A stretch of DNA of 64,000 nucleotides from Phaeacidiphilus oryzae TH49. Its GTDB lineage: Bacteria; Actinomycetota; Actinomycetes; Streptomycetales; Streptomycetaceae. The notes beneath the pieces are model-generated. The model made no database searches. It was not told where the DNA came from and worked only from the letters and a program-made list of their open reading frames with translations. Below are positions 42,946 to 51,443 of the stretch, in pieces (the stretch's first letter is position 1; each line of letters starts with the position of its first letter). The DNA is taken from the NCBI RefSeq assembly GCF_000744815.1, contig NZ_JQMQ01000005.1:5165801-5229800 (forward strand), in the 5' to 3' direction. The position numbers and the translations under genes are program-made.

Positions 42946-43395
42946 CTACTGAGACGCTTCCTTGTCGCTGCGCATTGCCTCCATGGTCGCGAGGACCACA
43001 CGGCGCTCCTTGGTGTCCAGCTCGCGCAGCATGTGCAGGAAGTGGCTCTCCTCGTCCGGGGAGAGCGGTCCCGGCACCCGGCGGCCAGCGGCCTCGAAGA
43101 CCTCGGCCGCTGGGAGCCCCAGGCCCTTGGCGAGCTTCCGCAGTTTCTCGGGGGCGGGTCCACGGCTCCCGGTCCCTCGCACGCGCGTGGCCCAGGAGTG
43201 CACAGTCGAGGTAGGTAGCCCGCTGCGACGGGCGATCGTCGTGAACCCCCAGCCCTTCTCGTCCTTGACGCGCTGGATCAGCGCCGCGAGGCCGTCCACA
43301 TCCTCTTCCACGTGCGCCAGCATGGGCCAGCGTCCACATTCGGAGCAAGCTGGTAGGCGCACGTTGGCCGGTTGTCGCATCCACATTCGTGACAC
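42946..43395 (-). CDS. XRE-type repressor of element 2
   Basis: 149-aa HTH protein. After a Cys pair ('LPACSECG') comes 'LAALIQRVKDEKGWGFTTIA', 'RRSGLPTSTVHSWATR', 'PAPEKLRKLAKGLGLPAAEV', the usual XRE helices, and a helical C-terminus 'ESHFLHMLRELDTKERRVVL'. Divergent from a small Cro-like gene with repeated CCACATTC motifs around; a lysogeny-type repressor is inferred. The start (GTG 43395, ATG 43386, ATG 43380 or ATG 43323) is uncertain. Confidence 0.78.
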   Translation of the reverse strand: MSRMWMRQPANVRLPACSECGRWPMLAHVEEDVDGLAALIQRVKDEKGWGFTTIARRSGLPTSTVHSWATRVRGTGSRGPAPEKLRKLAKGLGLPAAEVFEAAGRRVPGPLSPDEESHFLHMLRELDTKERRVVLATMEAMRSDKEASQ

Positions 43396-43867
43396 GGCCG
43401 ATCATGCTCTGACCTGCATGATCAGCAACTGACCTGCAAGTACAGCAGATTTGTCGACATCACATCGCTTGACATCCATCCAAATCTGGATGTGGAATGT
43501 GGAAACACGGCATGGGACCGAACGGCTCCACATCCACATTCCACGAACGATCCCGGCTGCCGCGCACCCCGAGGAGACGCGCATGATCAAGCTGGACGGC
43601 GGTCAGCCGCTGAGAGAAGCACTGGCCGAGTCCAAGTTGAGCATCGCGGAGCTCGCTCAACGCACCCGCGAACTCGACCCCGAGCACCGCGGAGTCACCA
43701 AGTCGACAATCGGCCACCTCGTGTCTACGGGAACCTCCGAACGCCCCGGGTGCCGCCGGCGCGCCGCAGGCCTCATCGCGGCCGCCGTCGACCGGCCGGT
43801 CGACGCCCTATTCCGCTGATCCATCCCGCTTCGTGCGGGCGCTCGCACGCCATTGGTTTCCACATTC
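43334..43867. promoter_or_regulatory. Five CCACATTC motifs around the divergent regulators
   Basis: CCACATTC occurs on the plus strand at 43334-43341, 43381-43388, 43534-43541 and 43860-43867, and on the minus strand at 43495-43502. The longer GTTTCCACATTC is shared by the minus copy and the last one; copies at 43495 and 43534 form an inverted pair. CTGACCTGCA also repeats at about 43409-43440. They are candidate operators for the element 2 repressor. Confidence 0.55.
43583..43819 (+). CDS. Cro-like XRE DNA-binding protein
   Basis: 78 aa: 'LREALAESKLSIAELAQRTR', 'HRGVTKSTIGHLVSTGTSER', 'PGCRRRAAGLIAAAVDRPVD' forms a compact XRE HTH. ATG 43583 has GAGGAGACG. First rightward gene, opposite to the repressor; plausible Cro-like switch protein or activator of the early operon. 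Confidence 0.78.
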   Translation: MIKLDGGQPLREALAESKLSIAELAQRTRELDPEHRGVTKSTIGHLVSTGTSERPGCRRRAAGLIAAAVDRPVDALFR

Positions 43868-43898
43868 GCTGGAAAATCATCCACTTCCGAGGGAAGAG

Positions 43899-44141
43899 AT
43901 GAACGACAGCATCAAGCCCCCCTGGATCCTCGTCACCCGACCTGAGCTGCTCGCGGCACTGCGCGTCAGCGAGTACTGGCTCCGCACCCGCGAGGAGGAC
44001 GACCCGGAATGGCGCTCGACCGTCGAGGTCGACATCGCCAACCCGGGTTCCAGTCGGCAGAACCTCCGCTACGAGCTCAACGCGGTCGCCCGGCACCTCG
44101 GCATCCCGGTGCCCGAGGTCCCCATCGCCGAGGCCGCCTGA
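43899..44141 (+). CDS. Small putative DNA-binding protein (excisionase-like?)
   Basis: 80 aa with 'LVTRPELLAALRVSEYWLRT' and 'SSRQNLRYELNAVARHLGIP', which could form a short HTH. ATG 43899 has GAGGGAAG. Place after the Cro-like gene would suit an excisionase, but this is inference. Confidence 0.65.
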   Translation: MNDSIKPPWILVTRPELLAALRVSEYWLRTREEDDPEWRSTVEVDIANPGSSRQNLRYELNAVARHLGIPVPEVPIAEAA

Positions 44142-44232
44142 CAGACCGCGCAGAAGGGCCGCCCGCTGCTACCCGGACGGCCCGTGCGATCAACCCAACC
44201 ATCCATCTCTGACAGACATGGAAGGGGACCGC

Positions 44233-44598
44233 GTGTCCCGATCATTTCAGACCCAGACTGCCGGGCGCGAGCCCGTGACGGTGCCGTACCAGATGCTGAT
44301 CGATGCGGCGCACACCGAGGCGTTGCTGATGGCCGCGCTGGTGCGGGACCAGCATCAGCCCTCGTCGGGCCGTGTGCTGGCCGACGGGCGGATGCGGTGC
44401 ACGTGCGGCGGGAGGTACAGCGTCCTGACTGCCCACCACGCCGAGGTGCTGTCCGGGGCAGCTGCCCCGGAGTACGACGCCTTCGCCGCATCGCACGACC
44501 CGGACCCGCAGTGCTGGACCCCGGCCGAGCGCGGCGAGTACGCCGGCCTCGACCACGGCACCGCCGCGGCGCCGGCCGGGATCGGCGGTGCACGGTGA
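44233..44598 (+). CDS. Hypothetical protein with a CTCGG motif
   Basis: 121 aa, family not known. GTG 44233 stands after GGAAGGGGA. Contains 'LIDAAHTEALLMAALVRDQH' and 'ADGRMRCTCGGRYSVLT', a possible half zinc site. Overlaps the next gene (GTGA). Confidence 0.65.
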   Translation: MSRSFQTQTAGREPVTVPYQMLIDAAHTEALLMAALVRDQHQPSSGRVLADGRMRCTCGGRYSVLTAHHAEVLSGAAAPEYDAFAASHDPDPQCWTPAERGEYAGLDHGTAAAPAGIGGAR

Positions 44599-45005
44599 GT
44601 GAGCCGATGTCCGCCGAGCGGCTGGAAGAGATCCGCTCCGCCCAGCTCGGCAACTGGTACTCCGAGCCCTGGCACGAGGACTACGTCGTCGCCTCCGGCG
44701 ACGAGCCCGCCTACAACCGCGTCGTCTGCGGAAACACGACCCTGGCCACCCTGCCGGACTTCGCCGGGCCGATCGCCCTATGGATCTGCGACGCCCACCA
44801 GGCCGTGCCGCAGCTGCTGGCCGAGGTCGAGCGCCTGACTGCGCTGCTGGAGCAGTCCGGGGCGCTCCCGGTCGTTGAGGAGCTGGAGGGCTGCTGGCGG
44901 GTCCGCTGGTCCGCGTCGCTCCCTGAGCCGCGCGGCCGGTTCTTCCGGACCCGGGCCGCCGCGGACGAGTGGATGGCCAAGCTCAAGGCGGGTGAGGTCC
45001 GATGA
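44595..45005 (+). CDS. Hypothetical protein of the early operon
   Basis: 136 aa. 'GNTTLATLPDFAGPIALWIC', 'DAHQAVPQLLAEVERLTALL' and 'GRFFRTRAAADEWMAKLKAG' suggest a mixed alpha/beta protein ending in a helix; no known family. GTG 44595 overlaps the preceding stop and its own stop overlaps the next ATG. Confidence 0.65.
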   Translation: MSEPMSAERLEEIRSAQLGNWYSEPWHEDYVVASGDEPAYNRVVCGNTTLATLPDFAGPIALWICDAHQAVPQLLAEVERLTALLEQSGALPVVEELEGCWRVRWSASLPEPRGRFFRTRAAADEWMAKLKAGEVR

Positions 45006-45124
45006 CCACGCCCTTCGCGCTGGTCCTGCTCGCGGTCTATGTCGGCGCCTACGGCATGGCGTTCGCCGCATGGGAGCTGGTGGCCGCTGCGGTCCGTATC
45101 GCCCGCAGGCGAGGTGAGCAGTGA
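45002..45124 (+). CDS. Very small membrane protein
   Basis: 40 aa with a single helix ('FALVLLAVYVGAYGMAFAAW') and basic end 'RIARRRGEQ'. Its ATG overlaps the prior stop and its stop overlaps the next GTG, which supports expression. Role unknown. Confidence 0.6.
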   Translation: MTTPFALVLLAVYVGAYGMAFAAWELVAAAVRIARRRGEQ

Positions 45125-45309
45125 CCGCCAACCCGCTGTTCGTCATCGCCGGGGCTATCGCTGCGCTTGGCCTGTTCCTCGGCGCGCGCCTGGCCGCCAG
45201 GCACGCCGCCGCCCGGGCCGGCGCCCGCCGCGCCTACGCCGCCGCGCAGGTCCGCGAGGCCGCCGGCACCCGCCGCATCTACCGCCGTCCGCGAGGAGGA
45301 CGACTGTGA
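45121..45309 (+). CDS. Small membrane protein with basic tail
   Basis: 62 aa: N-terminal helix 'LFVIAGAIAALGLFLGARLA', then an Ala/Arg-rich amphipathic tail. GTG 45121 overlaps the stop before it. Together with the preceding 40-aa protein it may form a membrane pair (holin-like in shape only). Confidence 0.6.
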   Translation: MTANPLFVIAGAIAALGLFLGARLAARHAAARAGARRAYAAAQVREAAGTRRIYRRPRGGRL

Positions 45310-45473
45310 GCGCGATCAAGAAGGCCGTTGGGGTGGTGGCGGACGCCGTCCGCACGGCTCGCGGCGAGCAGACCGAGATCCACGTCGGCACCGCGCGGTC
45401 CGTCCGGACCGTCACCAGCCGCCGCGCCCCGGTGCCGGCGCCCACCGACGACGGCCCGGAGGAGCAGCGATGA
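45306..45473 (+). CDS. Small hypothetical protein
   Basis: 55 aa starting 'VSAIKKAVGVVADAVRTARG'; amphipathic first helix, Pro-rich end. GTGA/ATGA overlaps on both sides suggest it is real. No function can be given. Confidence 0.55.
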   Translation: MSAIKKAVGVVADAVRTARGEQTEIHVGTARSVRTVTSRRAPVPAPTDDGPEEQR

Positions 45474-45946
45474 CGACGAATCACGCCGCGCACGCCGAGC
45501 GGCTGGCCGCCCGCGCGCAGCACTTCAGCTACGGCGACGGAGCCGACCCGGCAACCGGCACTGCGCTCGCTGCCGAGGGCCTGATCCACGCCGTGCTGCA
45601 CCTCGCCGAGCAGCTCGCGCCGAAGACGCTGGATGAGCCTGTCGCCGCGCCGCAGCGGGACGCGACCGCCTACCGGGCAGAGTGCTGCGGCGTTCCCCTC
45701 GGTACGTACTGGTGCATCGGCGACGCCCAGGCGCACTGCGAGACCCAGTACCGGGACGCCTTGCCCGCGCCCGGCGACGGGCCTCTGCACTGGTACCCGA
45801 ACGACGACCGCGACGACAGCGAAGATCCGGCTGCCCCGCTCCGCCTCTACCAGCCCTTCGTAGACGCGGACGGCGAGAACCCCACCGAATACACGGTCAC
45901 GCCGATCGTCGTCTGGGCCGACTTCGACCCGGCGCGGGAGGGCTGA
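45470..45946 (+). CDS. Hypothetical protein of the early operon
   Basis: 158 aa. 'ERLAARAQHFSYGDGADPAT', 'LIHAVLHLAEQLAP' and an acidic tail with 'HWYPNDDRDDSEDP'; three Cys between residues 70 and 90. ATG 45470 overlaps the preceding stop. No family recognised. Confidence 0.65.
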   Translation: MTTNHAAHAERLAARAQHFSYGDGADPATGTALAAEGLIHAVLHLAEQLAPKTLDEPVAAPQRDATAYRAECCGVPLGTYWCIGDAQAHCETQYRDALPAPGDGPLHWYPNDDRDDSEDPAAPLRLYQPFVDADGENPTEYTVTPIVVWADFDPAREG

Positions 45947-45949
45947 GCG

Positions 45950-46192
45950 ATGGCCACGATCCGCCTGACGAAGACCGGCCGCGACTACCTGCAGCGCTTC
46001 GCCGAGGCCACCGTCCACGTCTACCGCGACCCGGCTAAGCCCGGTTCCGGGGTGTCCCGTCCGGCCCTGGACCGGCTGCTCCGCGACGGCCTGGTCCGTC
46101 TCGGCGACCACGCGCCGCTCAAGGGCCGCCCGATCGAGCTGACTGACCTCGGCCGGGCCGTCCTGGCCGGCGGGAAGGAACTGAACGCATGA
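45950..46192 (+). CDS. Small winged-helix-like protein
   Basis: 80 aa with 'IRLTKTGRDYLQRFAE', 'ALDRLLRDGLVRLGDHAP', 'IELTDLGRAVLAGG', a pattern of LTxxGRxxL repeats as in winged-helix DNA-binding proteins. Its stop overlaps the next ATG (ATGA). Confidence 0.65.
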   Translation: MATIRLTKTGRDYLQRFAEATVHVYRDPAKPGSGVSRPALDRLLRDGLVRLGDHAPLKGRPIELTDLGRAVLAGGKELNA

Positions 46193-46725
46193 GCATCACC
46201 GACCGCATCGCGGCCATGGGCGACCACAAGTCGCGTCGCGAGCTGCAGGTCGAGATCACCGACCTGCGCGAGAGTCTCGACATCGTCGGCCGCGAGCGCA
46301 CGGCCCAGGCGCTGCGCGCCAGCGACCTGGAGAACCGGCTCCGCGCCGCCAACCACTTCATCCAGCACCAGCTCCCCGCCGAGGTTGCCAACCCGTGGCG
46401 GCGGATCTGCGAGGCCCGGCGGTACGCCGATGCCGAGCACCGGGAAGCCGACGCGCTCCGGCAGGAGAACAAGGCCATCCGGCGTGAGGCCCACGGCCGC
46501 CGCGAGGAGAACCTCGCGTTGCGCGCCCAGGTCGCCGACCTCGAGCGGGCCCTCGCCGGCCGCCAGCCCATCGCCATCGGCCCCGGCGACCGCGCGGCCA
46601 CCGACCGGCACGCCCAGCCATCCCCGGACCTCGTGGACACCCAGCCGATGGTCGTGTCGCTCGGCTCCGCCGCATGGTTCGCCGGCGCGCGGCGCGCCGC
46701 GGCCGAGAAGGCGGGCGCCGCGTGA
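46189..46725 (+). CDS. Coiled-coil protein
   Basis: 178 aa. Residues about 10-120 are heptad-like and charged ('SRRELQVEITDLRESLDIVG', 'EADALRQENKAIRREAHGRR', 'NLALRAQVADLERALAG'), i.e. a long coiled coil. The C-terminal 50 residues are loose. Followed by another coiled-coil gene with a GTGA overlap; the two may pair. Confidence 0.68.
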   Translation: MSITDRIAAMGDHKSRRELQVEITDLRESLDIVGRERTAQALRASDLENRLRAANHFIQHQLPAEVANPWRRICEARRYADAEHREADALRQENKAIRREAHGRREENLALRAQVADLERALAGRQPIAIGPGDRAATDRHAQPSPDLVDTQPMVVSLGSAAWFAGARRAAAEKAGAA

Positions 46726-47021
46726 TCCGACTTGTTGCTGCCGCGCGCCTGCGCGACCTCGAGGAGCGAGCCGCTCAGTTGGGGCCGCTCCAGGCGGAAC
46801 GTGAGATGCAGGAGTTGGCTGTCGAGGACCTGCGGGTGCGCGCGGCCAGCCTTGCTGCGGACTGTGACCGGCTCGCTCGGCAACTCGCCGCCTCGCAGTG
46901 CGCCCAGACCATCCGGCGCCTGGAGGCCCGGCTCGCTCACCTCCAGTCAGCCAACGAGGCGCTGAGTCGCGAGGCCTACGAGCGGACCCACGGCCCGGCC
47001 GAATCGGGGGCGGTCCCGTGA
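46722..47021 (+). CDS. Short coiled-coil protein
   Basis: 99 aa, nearly all helical: 'RLRDLEERAAQLGPLQAERE', 'LAADCDRLARQLAASQCAQT', 'RRLEARLAHLQSANEALSRE'. GTG 46722 overlaps the prior stop; its own stop overlaps the WhiB-Lsr2 GTG. Confidence 0.68.
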   Translation: MIRLVAAARLRDLEERAAQLGPLQAEREMQELAVEDLRVRAASLAADCDRLARQLAASQCAQTIRRLEARLAHLQSANEALSREAYERTHGPAESGAVP

Positions 47022-47734
47022 CGCACTGGACTGACCAGGCCGCCTGCCAGGGAACCGAGGAACGGCTGTGGTTCCCGGAGTCGGGCGACGGCGACGGTCA
47101 GCTGCAGCGGGCCCGCCGTTACTGCGCCATCTGCCCGGTCTGGGAGCCCTGCCTCGATGCCGAGCTTGCGCGGCCGGGCCCGCAGTACGGCATCCGCGCC
47201 GGCCTCACCGCACGGATGCGCGAGGCCATCCGGGACGGCGAGAAGCCCAGGCCCACCGAACCGCCCCCGTACACGCCCCAGCCCGCCAAGCAGCCGAGAC
47301 GAAGGAACAAGGAGATCTCGATGGAGGAGCCCACGCCGATTCGGCCAGCCGCGCCGGAGCCCGCTACCGAGTCCACCGCCGAGGAGCTCATCGCGTGGGG
47401 CGCCGGCTGCGCCACCCAGCGGGTGCGGACCCTCGCTGAGCGCGCCCGTATCGCCCTGGCCGAGCTGCGCGCCGCCCGCACCCAGGAGGCCCAGGTCGCG
47501 GCAGCCAAGGCCGAGGTGGAGAAGGCCCGCGCCCGGCTGGCCGCGGCGGAGCAGAAGCTGCGCGCGGCCCGCGGCACCGCGACTGGGGCCCAGCGGCCGA
47601 GCACCGATGGCCGCAGCCGGGACGAGCTGCGCGCGATCCGCGACTGGGCCCGGTCCCAGGGCTACGAGGTGGCTGCCCGCGGCCAGGTCGCCCACGAGAT
47701 CCAAGAGGCCTACGACCGCGCCCACGCCGCCTGA
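47018..47734 (+). CDS. WhiB-Lsr2 fusion protein
   Basis: 238-aa protein joining two actinobacterial regulators. Residues 1-70 are WhiB-like: 'WTDQAACQGTEE' with Cys10, then 'YCAICPVWEPC' with Cys36, Cys39, Cys45, the four iron-sulfur ligands; the usual G(V/I)WGG turn is altered to 'GIRAGLT'. A Pro/Lys linker and an Ala/Arg/Glu coiled coil (about 125-190) follow. The last 40 residues, 'RDELRAIRDWARSQGYEVAA...GQVAHEIQEAYDRAHA', match the Lsr2 C-terminal DNA-binding domain (the usual RGR hook reads RGQ). It would bind AT-rich DNA through the tail while the cluster senses redox or binds sigma factor. Start GTG 47018. Confidence 0.86.
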   Translation: MTHWTDQAACQGTEERLWFPESGDGDGQLQRARRYCAICPVWEPCLDAELARPGPQYGIRAGLTARMREAIRDGEKPRPTEPPPYTPQPAKQPRRRNKEISMEEPTPIRPAAPEPATESTAEELIAWGAGCATQRVRTLAERARIALAELRAARTQEAQVAAAKAEVEKARARLAAAEQKLRAARGTATGAQRPSTDGRSRDELRAIRDWARSQGYEVAARGQVAHEIQEAYDRAHAA

Positions 47735-47848
47735 GCCACCTGACCGGCGCGCGGCCCCGAGACCCCCGCGGGGCGGCGTGCCTCCCCGCCCGGCCGGCCC
47801 GCTACCTCCCCTCGGCGGGTCGGCCGGGCCCCGACAGAACGGATCACG

Positions 47849-48511
47849 ATGGACATGGACCTCGTCTTCGGCGACACCGAGACCACCGGGCTCGACCCCC
47901 TGCTGCATGAGGTGTGGGAGGTCGCCCTCATCCACCGCCGGGACGGCCGAGACGTCGAGCGGGTCTGGCACCTGGAGCCGGACCTGACCCACGCCGACCC
48001 CGAAGCGCTCAAGCTCAACCGGTTCTACGAGCGCACCGGCGCGCCCGGCTGGCGGTGGGATGACCCGCAGGAGGCCGCGCGGGAGATCTTCGCGGTGCTC
48101 AACTCCAGCGTCCTGATCGGCTCGAACCCAGCGTTCGACGCGGACCACCTGAGTGGGTTGTTCGCCCGACACTACGCGGTCGGTCGGCCCTGGCACTACC
48201 GAACCGTCGACGTCGCCACGTTGGCCGCCGGATACCGGTACGGGCTCGGCGCCCAGCTCGCCGGCGTCCCGCGGCGCGTCGTGCTCGGCGCCGGCCAGGA
48301 CGCCGCGGCGCTCGCCCTCGAGGACGCCCCGGGCGCACACCTGACGGTGCACGGCGCGACGCCGTGGCCGTGGCGTTCCTACGAGCTGTCGGAGGCCTGC
48401 GGCGTGGACCGCCCTGCCCCGGACGTCGCGCACACCGCCCTGGGTGATGCCCGTTGGGCGCGGGACCTGTGGGACCGCCTCATCGCCCCGGCGCCACCGG
48501 CGACCCCCTGA
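47849..48511 (+). CDS. DnaQ-like 3'-5' exonuclease
   Basis: DEDDh-type exonuclease (220 aa). Exo I 'VFGDTETTGLDP' (Asp9, Glu11), Exo II 'IGSNPAFDADHLS' and Exo III 'VAHTALGDARWARDL' (His, Asp) are all present. Likely role: proofreading or end processing during element replication/recombination. ATG 47849 follows a 114-bp gap rich in GC with no clear hairpin. Confidence 0.88.
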   Translation: MDMDLVFGDTETTGLDPLLHEVWEVALIHRRDGRDVERVWHLEPDLTHADPEALKLNRFYERTGAPGWRWDDPQEAAREIFAVLNSSVLIGSNPAFDADHLSGLFARHYAVGRPWHYRTVDVATLAAGYRYGLGAQLAGVPRRVVLGAGQDAAALALEDAPGAHLTVHGATPWPWRSYELSEACGVDRPAPDVAHTALGDARWARDLWDRLIAPAPPATP

Positions 48512-48586
48512 TCCCGGGGCGGCGCCCGGTGACACGGCCCGGGCGCCGCCCCGCTGTAACCCCAGCACGACTGTGAGGAGATCGAG

Positions 48587-49831
48587 TTGAGCAGCTACAC
48601 CTTCGCTCCCGCGACGCGGGAGCAGGCCAGGGCGCGGATCGCCCTGGAGGGCCCGGAGGGGTCCGGGAAGACGTACACCGCGATGGTGCTGGCGACCGTG
48701 CTGGGCGCCGGCGCCCGGTTCGCTGTCATCGACACCGAGCGCGGCTCCGCCTCGAAGTACGCCCGCGGCAAGTCCGGGACCGGCTTCGACTTCGACGTGG
48801 CGCCGCTGCACTCCTTCGACCCACGGGAGCTGCCGAAGGTGCTGGCCTCGGCCGCCCAGGCCGGCTACCCGGTGGTCGTGGTGGACAGCCTGTCGCACTT
48901 TTGGATGGGCAAGGGCGGCATGCTGGAGCTGGTCGACGCGGTCGGCAAGCGCCAGGGGAGCGGCGGCGGGTTCGGCGGGTGGAAGGAGGCCCGGCCGTGG
49001 GAGCGCGACATGATCGACGCGCTGCTGGCCTTCCCGGGGCACGTCATCGTCACGATGCGGACGAAGACGGAGTGGCTGATCGACGACTCCGGCCCGAAGA
49101 AGAAGATCACGAAGGTGGGGACGAAGGCCGAGCAGCGCGAAGGCATCGGCTACGAGTTCGACATCATCGGCGACTTGGACCAGGAGAACACCCTGGTCAT
49201 CTCCAAGTCCCGGTGTCCGGCGCTGCAGGGGCAGGTCATCAACCGGCCCGGCCCGGACGTCGCCGTGTCCATCCTGGAGTGGCTCAACGACGGTGACGCC
49301 GCCCCGGACCTGAAGGACCTGGTCGAGCAGGCCACCGCGCTGACCACCTTCGTCGAGGCGCGGGCGCTGCGCGATGACGTCGAGCGGCGCGGCCTGCTCG
49401 GCGGCGCGCACATGCACCCCGCCACCGGGCAGCCGACCACGCTCGGTGCGTACATCCTGGAGCGCGGCCACCAGCTGCGCGCCGCCGAGGCCCAGCAGCC
49501 CGCGGCCGCCGCGCCGGTCGAGGACCGCCCGGCGCAGGCACCCGCGGCCGCCGAGGAGCCGTCCGCCGCCGCGGAGGAGCCGCCGACCGCGTCGCCCGCG
49601 GAGCGGGGCGGGCAGCCCTCCGGCCCGCGGCCCGCGACCGCCCCGCAGATGCGCAAGATGGGCGCCCTGTTCCGGGAGCTGAAGCTCACCGACCGGGCCG
49701 AGGCCCTGGAGTACACCGCCGGCGTCATCGGCCGGCAGGTCGCCTCCCGCAACGAGCTGACGCGGGAGGAGGCCGGGCGGCTGATCGACCACATGGAGAA
49801 GTCCGCGGCCTCGGAGAGCGCCTCCGTCTGA
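48587..49831 (+). CDS. Sak4-like phage recombination ATPase
   Basis: RecA-fold ATP-binding protein (414 aa) of the phage nucleotide-binding type (AAA_24/Sak4-like). Walker A 'GPEGSGKTYTAM' (residues 22-33), Walker B 'GYPVVVVDSLSHFW', then 'VIVTMRTKTEWLIDDSGPKK' and 'SRCPALQGQVI'. The C-terminal 130 residues have an Ala/Glu/Pro linker and a helical domain 'QMRKMGALFRELKLTDRAEA'. Expected to load or anneal single strands with SSB. TTG start 48587 has GAGGAGATCGAG upstream. Confidence 0.82.
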   Translation: MSSYTFAPATREQARARIALEGPEGSGKTYTAMVLATVLGAGARFAVIDTERGSASKYARGKSGTGFDFDVAPLHSFDPRELPKVLASAAQAGYPVVVVDSLSHFWMGKGGMLELVDAVGKRQGSGGGFGGWKEARPWERDMIDALLAFPGHVIVTMRTKTEWLIDDSGPKKKITKVGTKAEQREGIGYEFDIIGDLDQENTLVISKSRCPALQGQVINRPGPDVAVSILEWLNDGDAAPDLKDLVEQATALTTFVEARALRDDVERRGLLGGAHMHPATGQPTTLGAYILERGHQLRAAEAQQPAAAAPVEDRPAQAPAAAEEPSAAAEEPPTASPAERGGQPSGPRPATAPQMRKMGALFRELKLTDRAEALEYTAGVIGRQVASRNELTREEAGRLIDHMEKSAASESASV

Positions 49832-49917
49832 CCCCCGGTGGTCGGGCCGCCCGCGCCCAAATCGCGGGCGCCCCGACCACCCCATCATTCCCGACCACCC
49901 CCAGAAAGGAGGAGATC

Positions 49918-51384
49918 ATGCCCGACCCGACCGGAGAGCAGGCGGAGGCGATCGCGGCCTATGGCGACGGCACCGACCTGGTGCTGCAGGCCGGCGCCGG
50001 ATGCGGCAAGTCCAGCACCCTGCGCATGATCGCGGGCAGCGACCGCAGGCGCCGCATGCTCTACGTCGCCTACAACCGCTCCATCGCCGCGGACGCCGCC
50101 AAGTCGTTCCCGGCGAACGTGACCGCGAAGACCGGCCACGGCCTGGCCTTCGATCCGAAGTTCCTGCCCAGGATCCAGCGCCCGCGCCAGACCGCCTTGG
50201 ACGCGGCGAAGGCGCTCGGTGTGGACCGGATGCTCGGCGGAGTCCAGCGGATCCTCACCGACCACGGCGACCTGAAGGCCATGACCAGCAAGGTCGTCAT
50301 GCGCTGCGCCCTGGACACGGTGGCCTGGTTCTGCCACTCCGCCGACCCGGAGCTGACCTCCCGCCACATCCCCGCCTACGAGGGCCTGAAGCTGCCGGAC
50401 GCCCGCGCCGAACTGGTCGACATGGTGCTGCCGGTCGCCAAGCTCGCCTGGGCCGACGTGCTCAAGGGCGACGGCGTCCTGAAGCTGTCCCACGACCACT
50501 ACCTCAAGCTGTGGGCCCTGGGCCGGCCGACGATCGACACCGACGTGATCCTGCTGGATGAGGCCCAGGACACCAACGACGTGCTCTCCCGCGTCCTGCT
50601 GGACCAGGAGCACGCGCAGCGCATCGCCGTCGGCGACTCCGCCCAGCAGATCTACGAGTGGCGCGGCGCGAAGGACGCCCTGACGGTCTTCGAGCGCGAG
50701 CTCGGCGCTGAGACCCGCACCCTCTCGCAGTCCTTCCGCTTCGGGCAGCCCATCGCCGAGGAGGCCAACCGCTGGCTCTACCTGGTCGGCACCGAACTGC
50801 GGCTGACCGGCTGGGAGCAGTGCACCTCCGACGTCGGGCCAGTCACCAGCCCGGACGCGATCCTGTGCCGGACCAACGCCGGGGCGATCGGCATCGTCTT
50901 GGAGGCCCTGCGCGCCGGCCGGAAGGTCCACCTGGTCGGCGGCGGCAGCGAGATCAAGCGCCTGGCGTGGGCCGCCCAGTCCCTGCAGGCCGGCCGGGCC
51001 ACCGACCACCCGGAGCTGCTGGCGTTCCCCTCCTGGGAGGCGGTGCGCGAGTACGCCGAGGAAGAGGACGGCTCCCTGCGGGTCCTGGTCAAGCTGGTCG
51101 ACGACCACGGCCCGGAAGAGCTCATCACCGCCGCGGACGCCCTCGCGGGGGAGACCTCAGCGGAGCTGGTGGTCTCGACCGCGCACAAGGCCAAGGGCCG
51201 TGAGTGGCCGAAGGTGCGCATCCACGGCGACTTCCGCCAGCCCAAGCCCGACCCAGCCACCGGGGAGACCCGGCTGCGCCGCGAGGAAGCACGGCTGGCC
51301 TACGTCGCCGTCACCCGAGCGCGCGAGCACCTGGACTGCGACGCCCTCGCCTGGGTCAGCACGGTCAACGCCGTCAGCGACTGA
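49918..51384 (+). CDS. UvrD/Rep-type superfamily 1 helicase, compact
   Basis: 488-aa ATP-dependent helicase. Walker A 'GAGCGKSSTLRM', motif Ia 'LYVAYNRSIAADA', motif II 'VILLDEAQDTNDV', motif III 'IAVGDSAQQIYEWRG', motif IV 'LSQSFRFGQPIAEE', motif V 'STAHKAKGREWPKV', motif VI 'RLAYVAVTRAREHL' are all intact. It is shorter than cellular UvrD (about 720), as for many phage relatives. ATG 49918 follows AAAGGAGGAG. Confidence 0.92.
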   Translation: MPDPTGEQAEAIAAYGDGTDLVLQAGAGCGKSSTLRMIAGSDRRRRMLYVAYNRSIAADAAKSFPANVTAKTGHGLAFDPKFLPRIQRPRQTALDAAKALGVDRMLGGVQRILTDHGDLKAMTSKVVMRCALDTVAWFCHSADPELTSRHIPAYEGLKLPDARAELVDMVLPVAKLAWADVLKGDGVLKLSHDHYLKLWALGRPTIDTDVILLDEAQDTNDVLSRVLLDQEHAQRIAVGDSAQQIYEWRGAKDALTVFERELGAETRTLSQSFRFGQPIAEEANRWLYLVGTELRLTGWEQCTSDVGPVTSPDAILCRTNAGAIGIVLEALRAGRKVHLVGGGSEIKRLAWAAQSLQAGRATDHPELLAFPSWEAVREYAEEEDGSLRVLVKLVDDHGPEELITAADALAGETSAELVVSTAHKAKGREWPKVRIHGDFRQPKPDPATGETRLRREEARLAYVAVTRAREHLDCDALAWVSTVNAVSD

Positions 51385-51443
51385 CCCCTAGAACCGGCCC
51401 ACCGGGCCGACGAACTCACCACCACGAAGGAAGAGAGACCCCC

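Noticed and set aside
45002-45309. Holin pair
   Set aside because: The two tiny membrane proteins have the right size, but no lysin gene or other lysis gene is near, so the call is not supported.
46976-49888. 970-residue minus-strand frame across the WhiB-Lsr2, DnaQ and Sak4-like genes
   Set aside because: It spans several well-supported plus-strand genes and reads as low-complexity G/R/P/A; an artefact of high GC at codon position 3.
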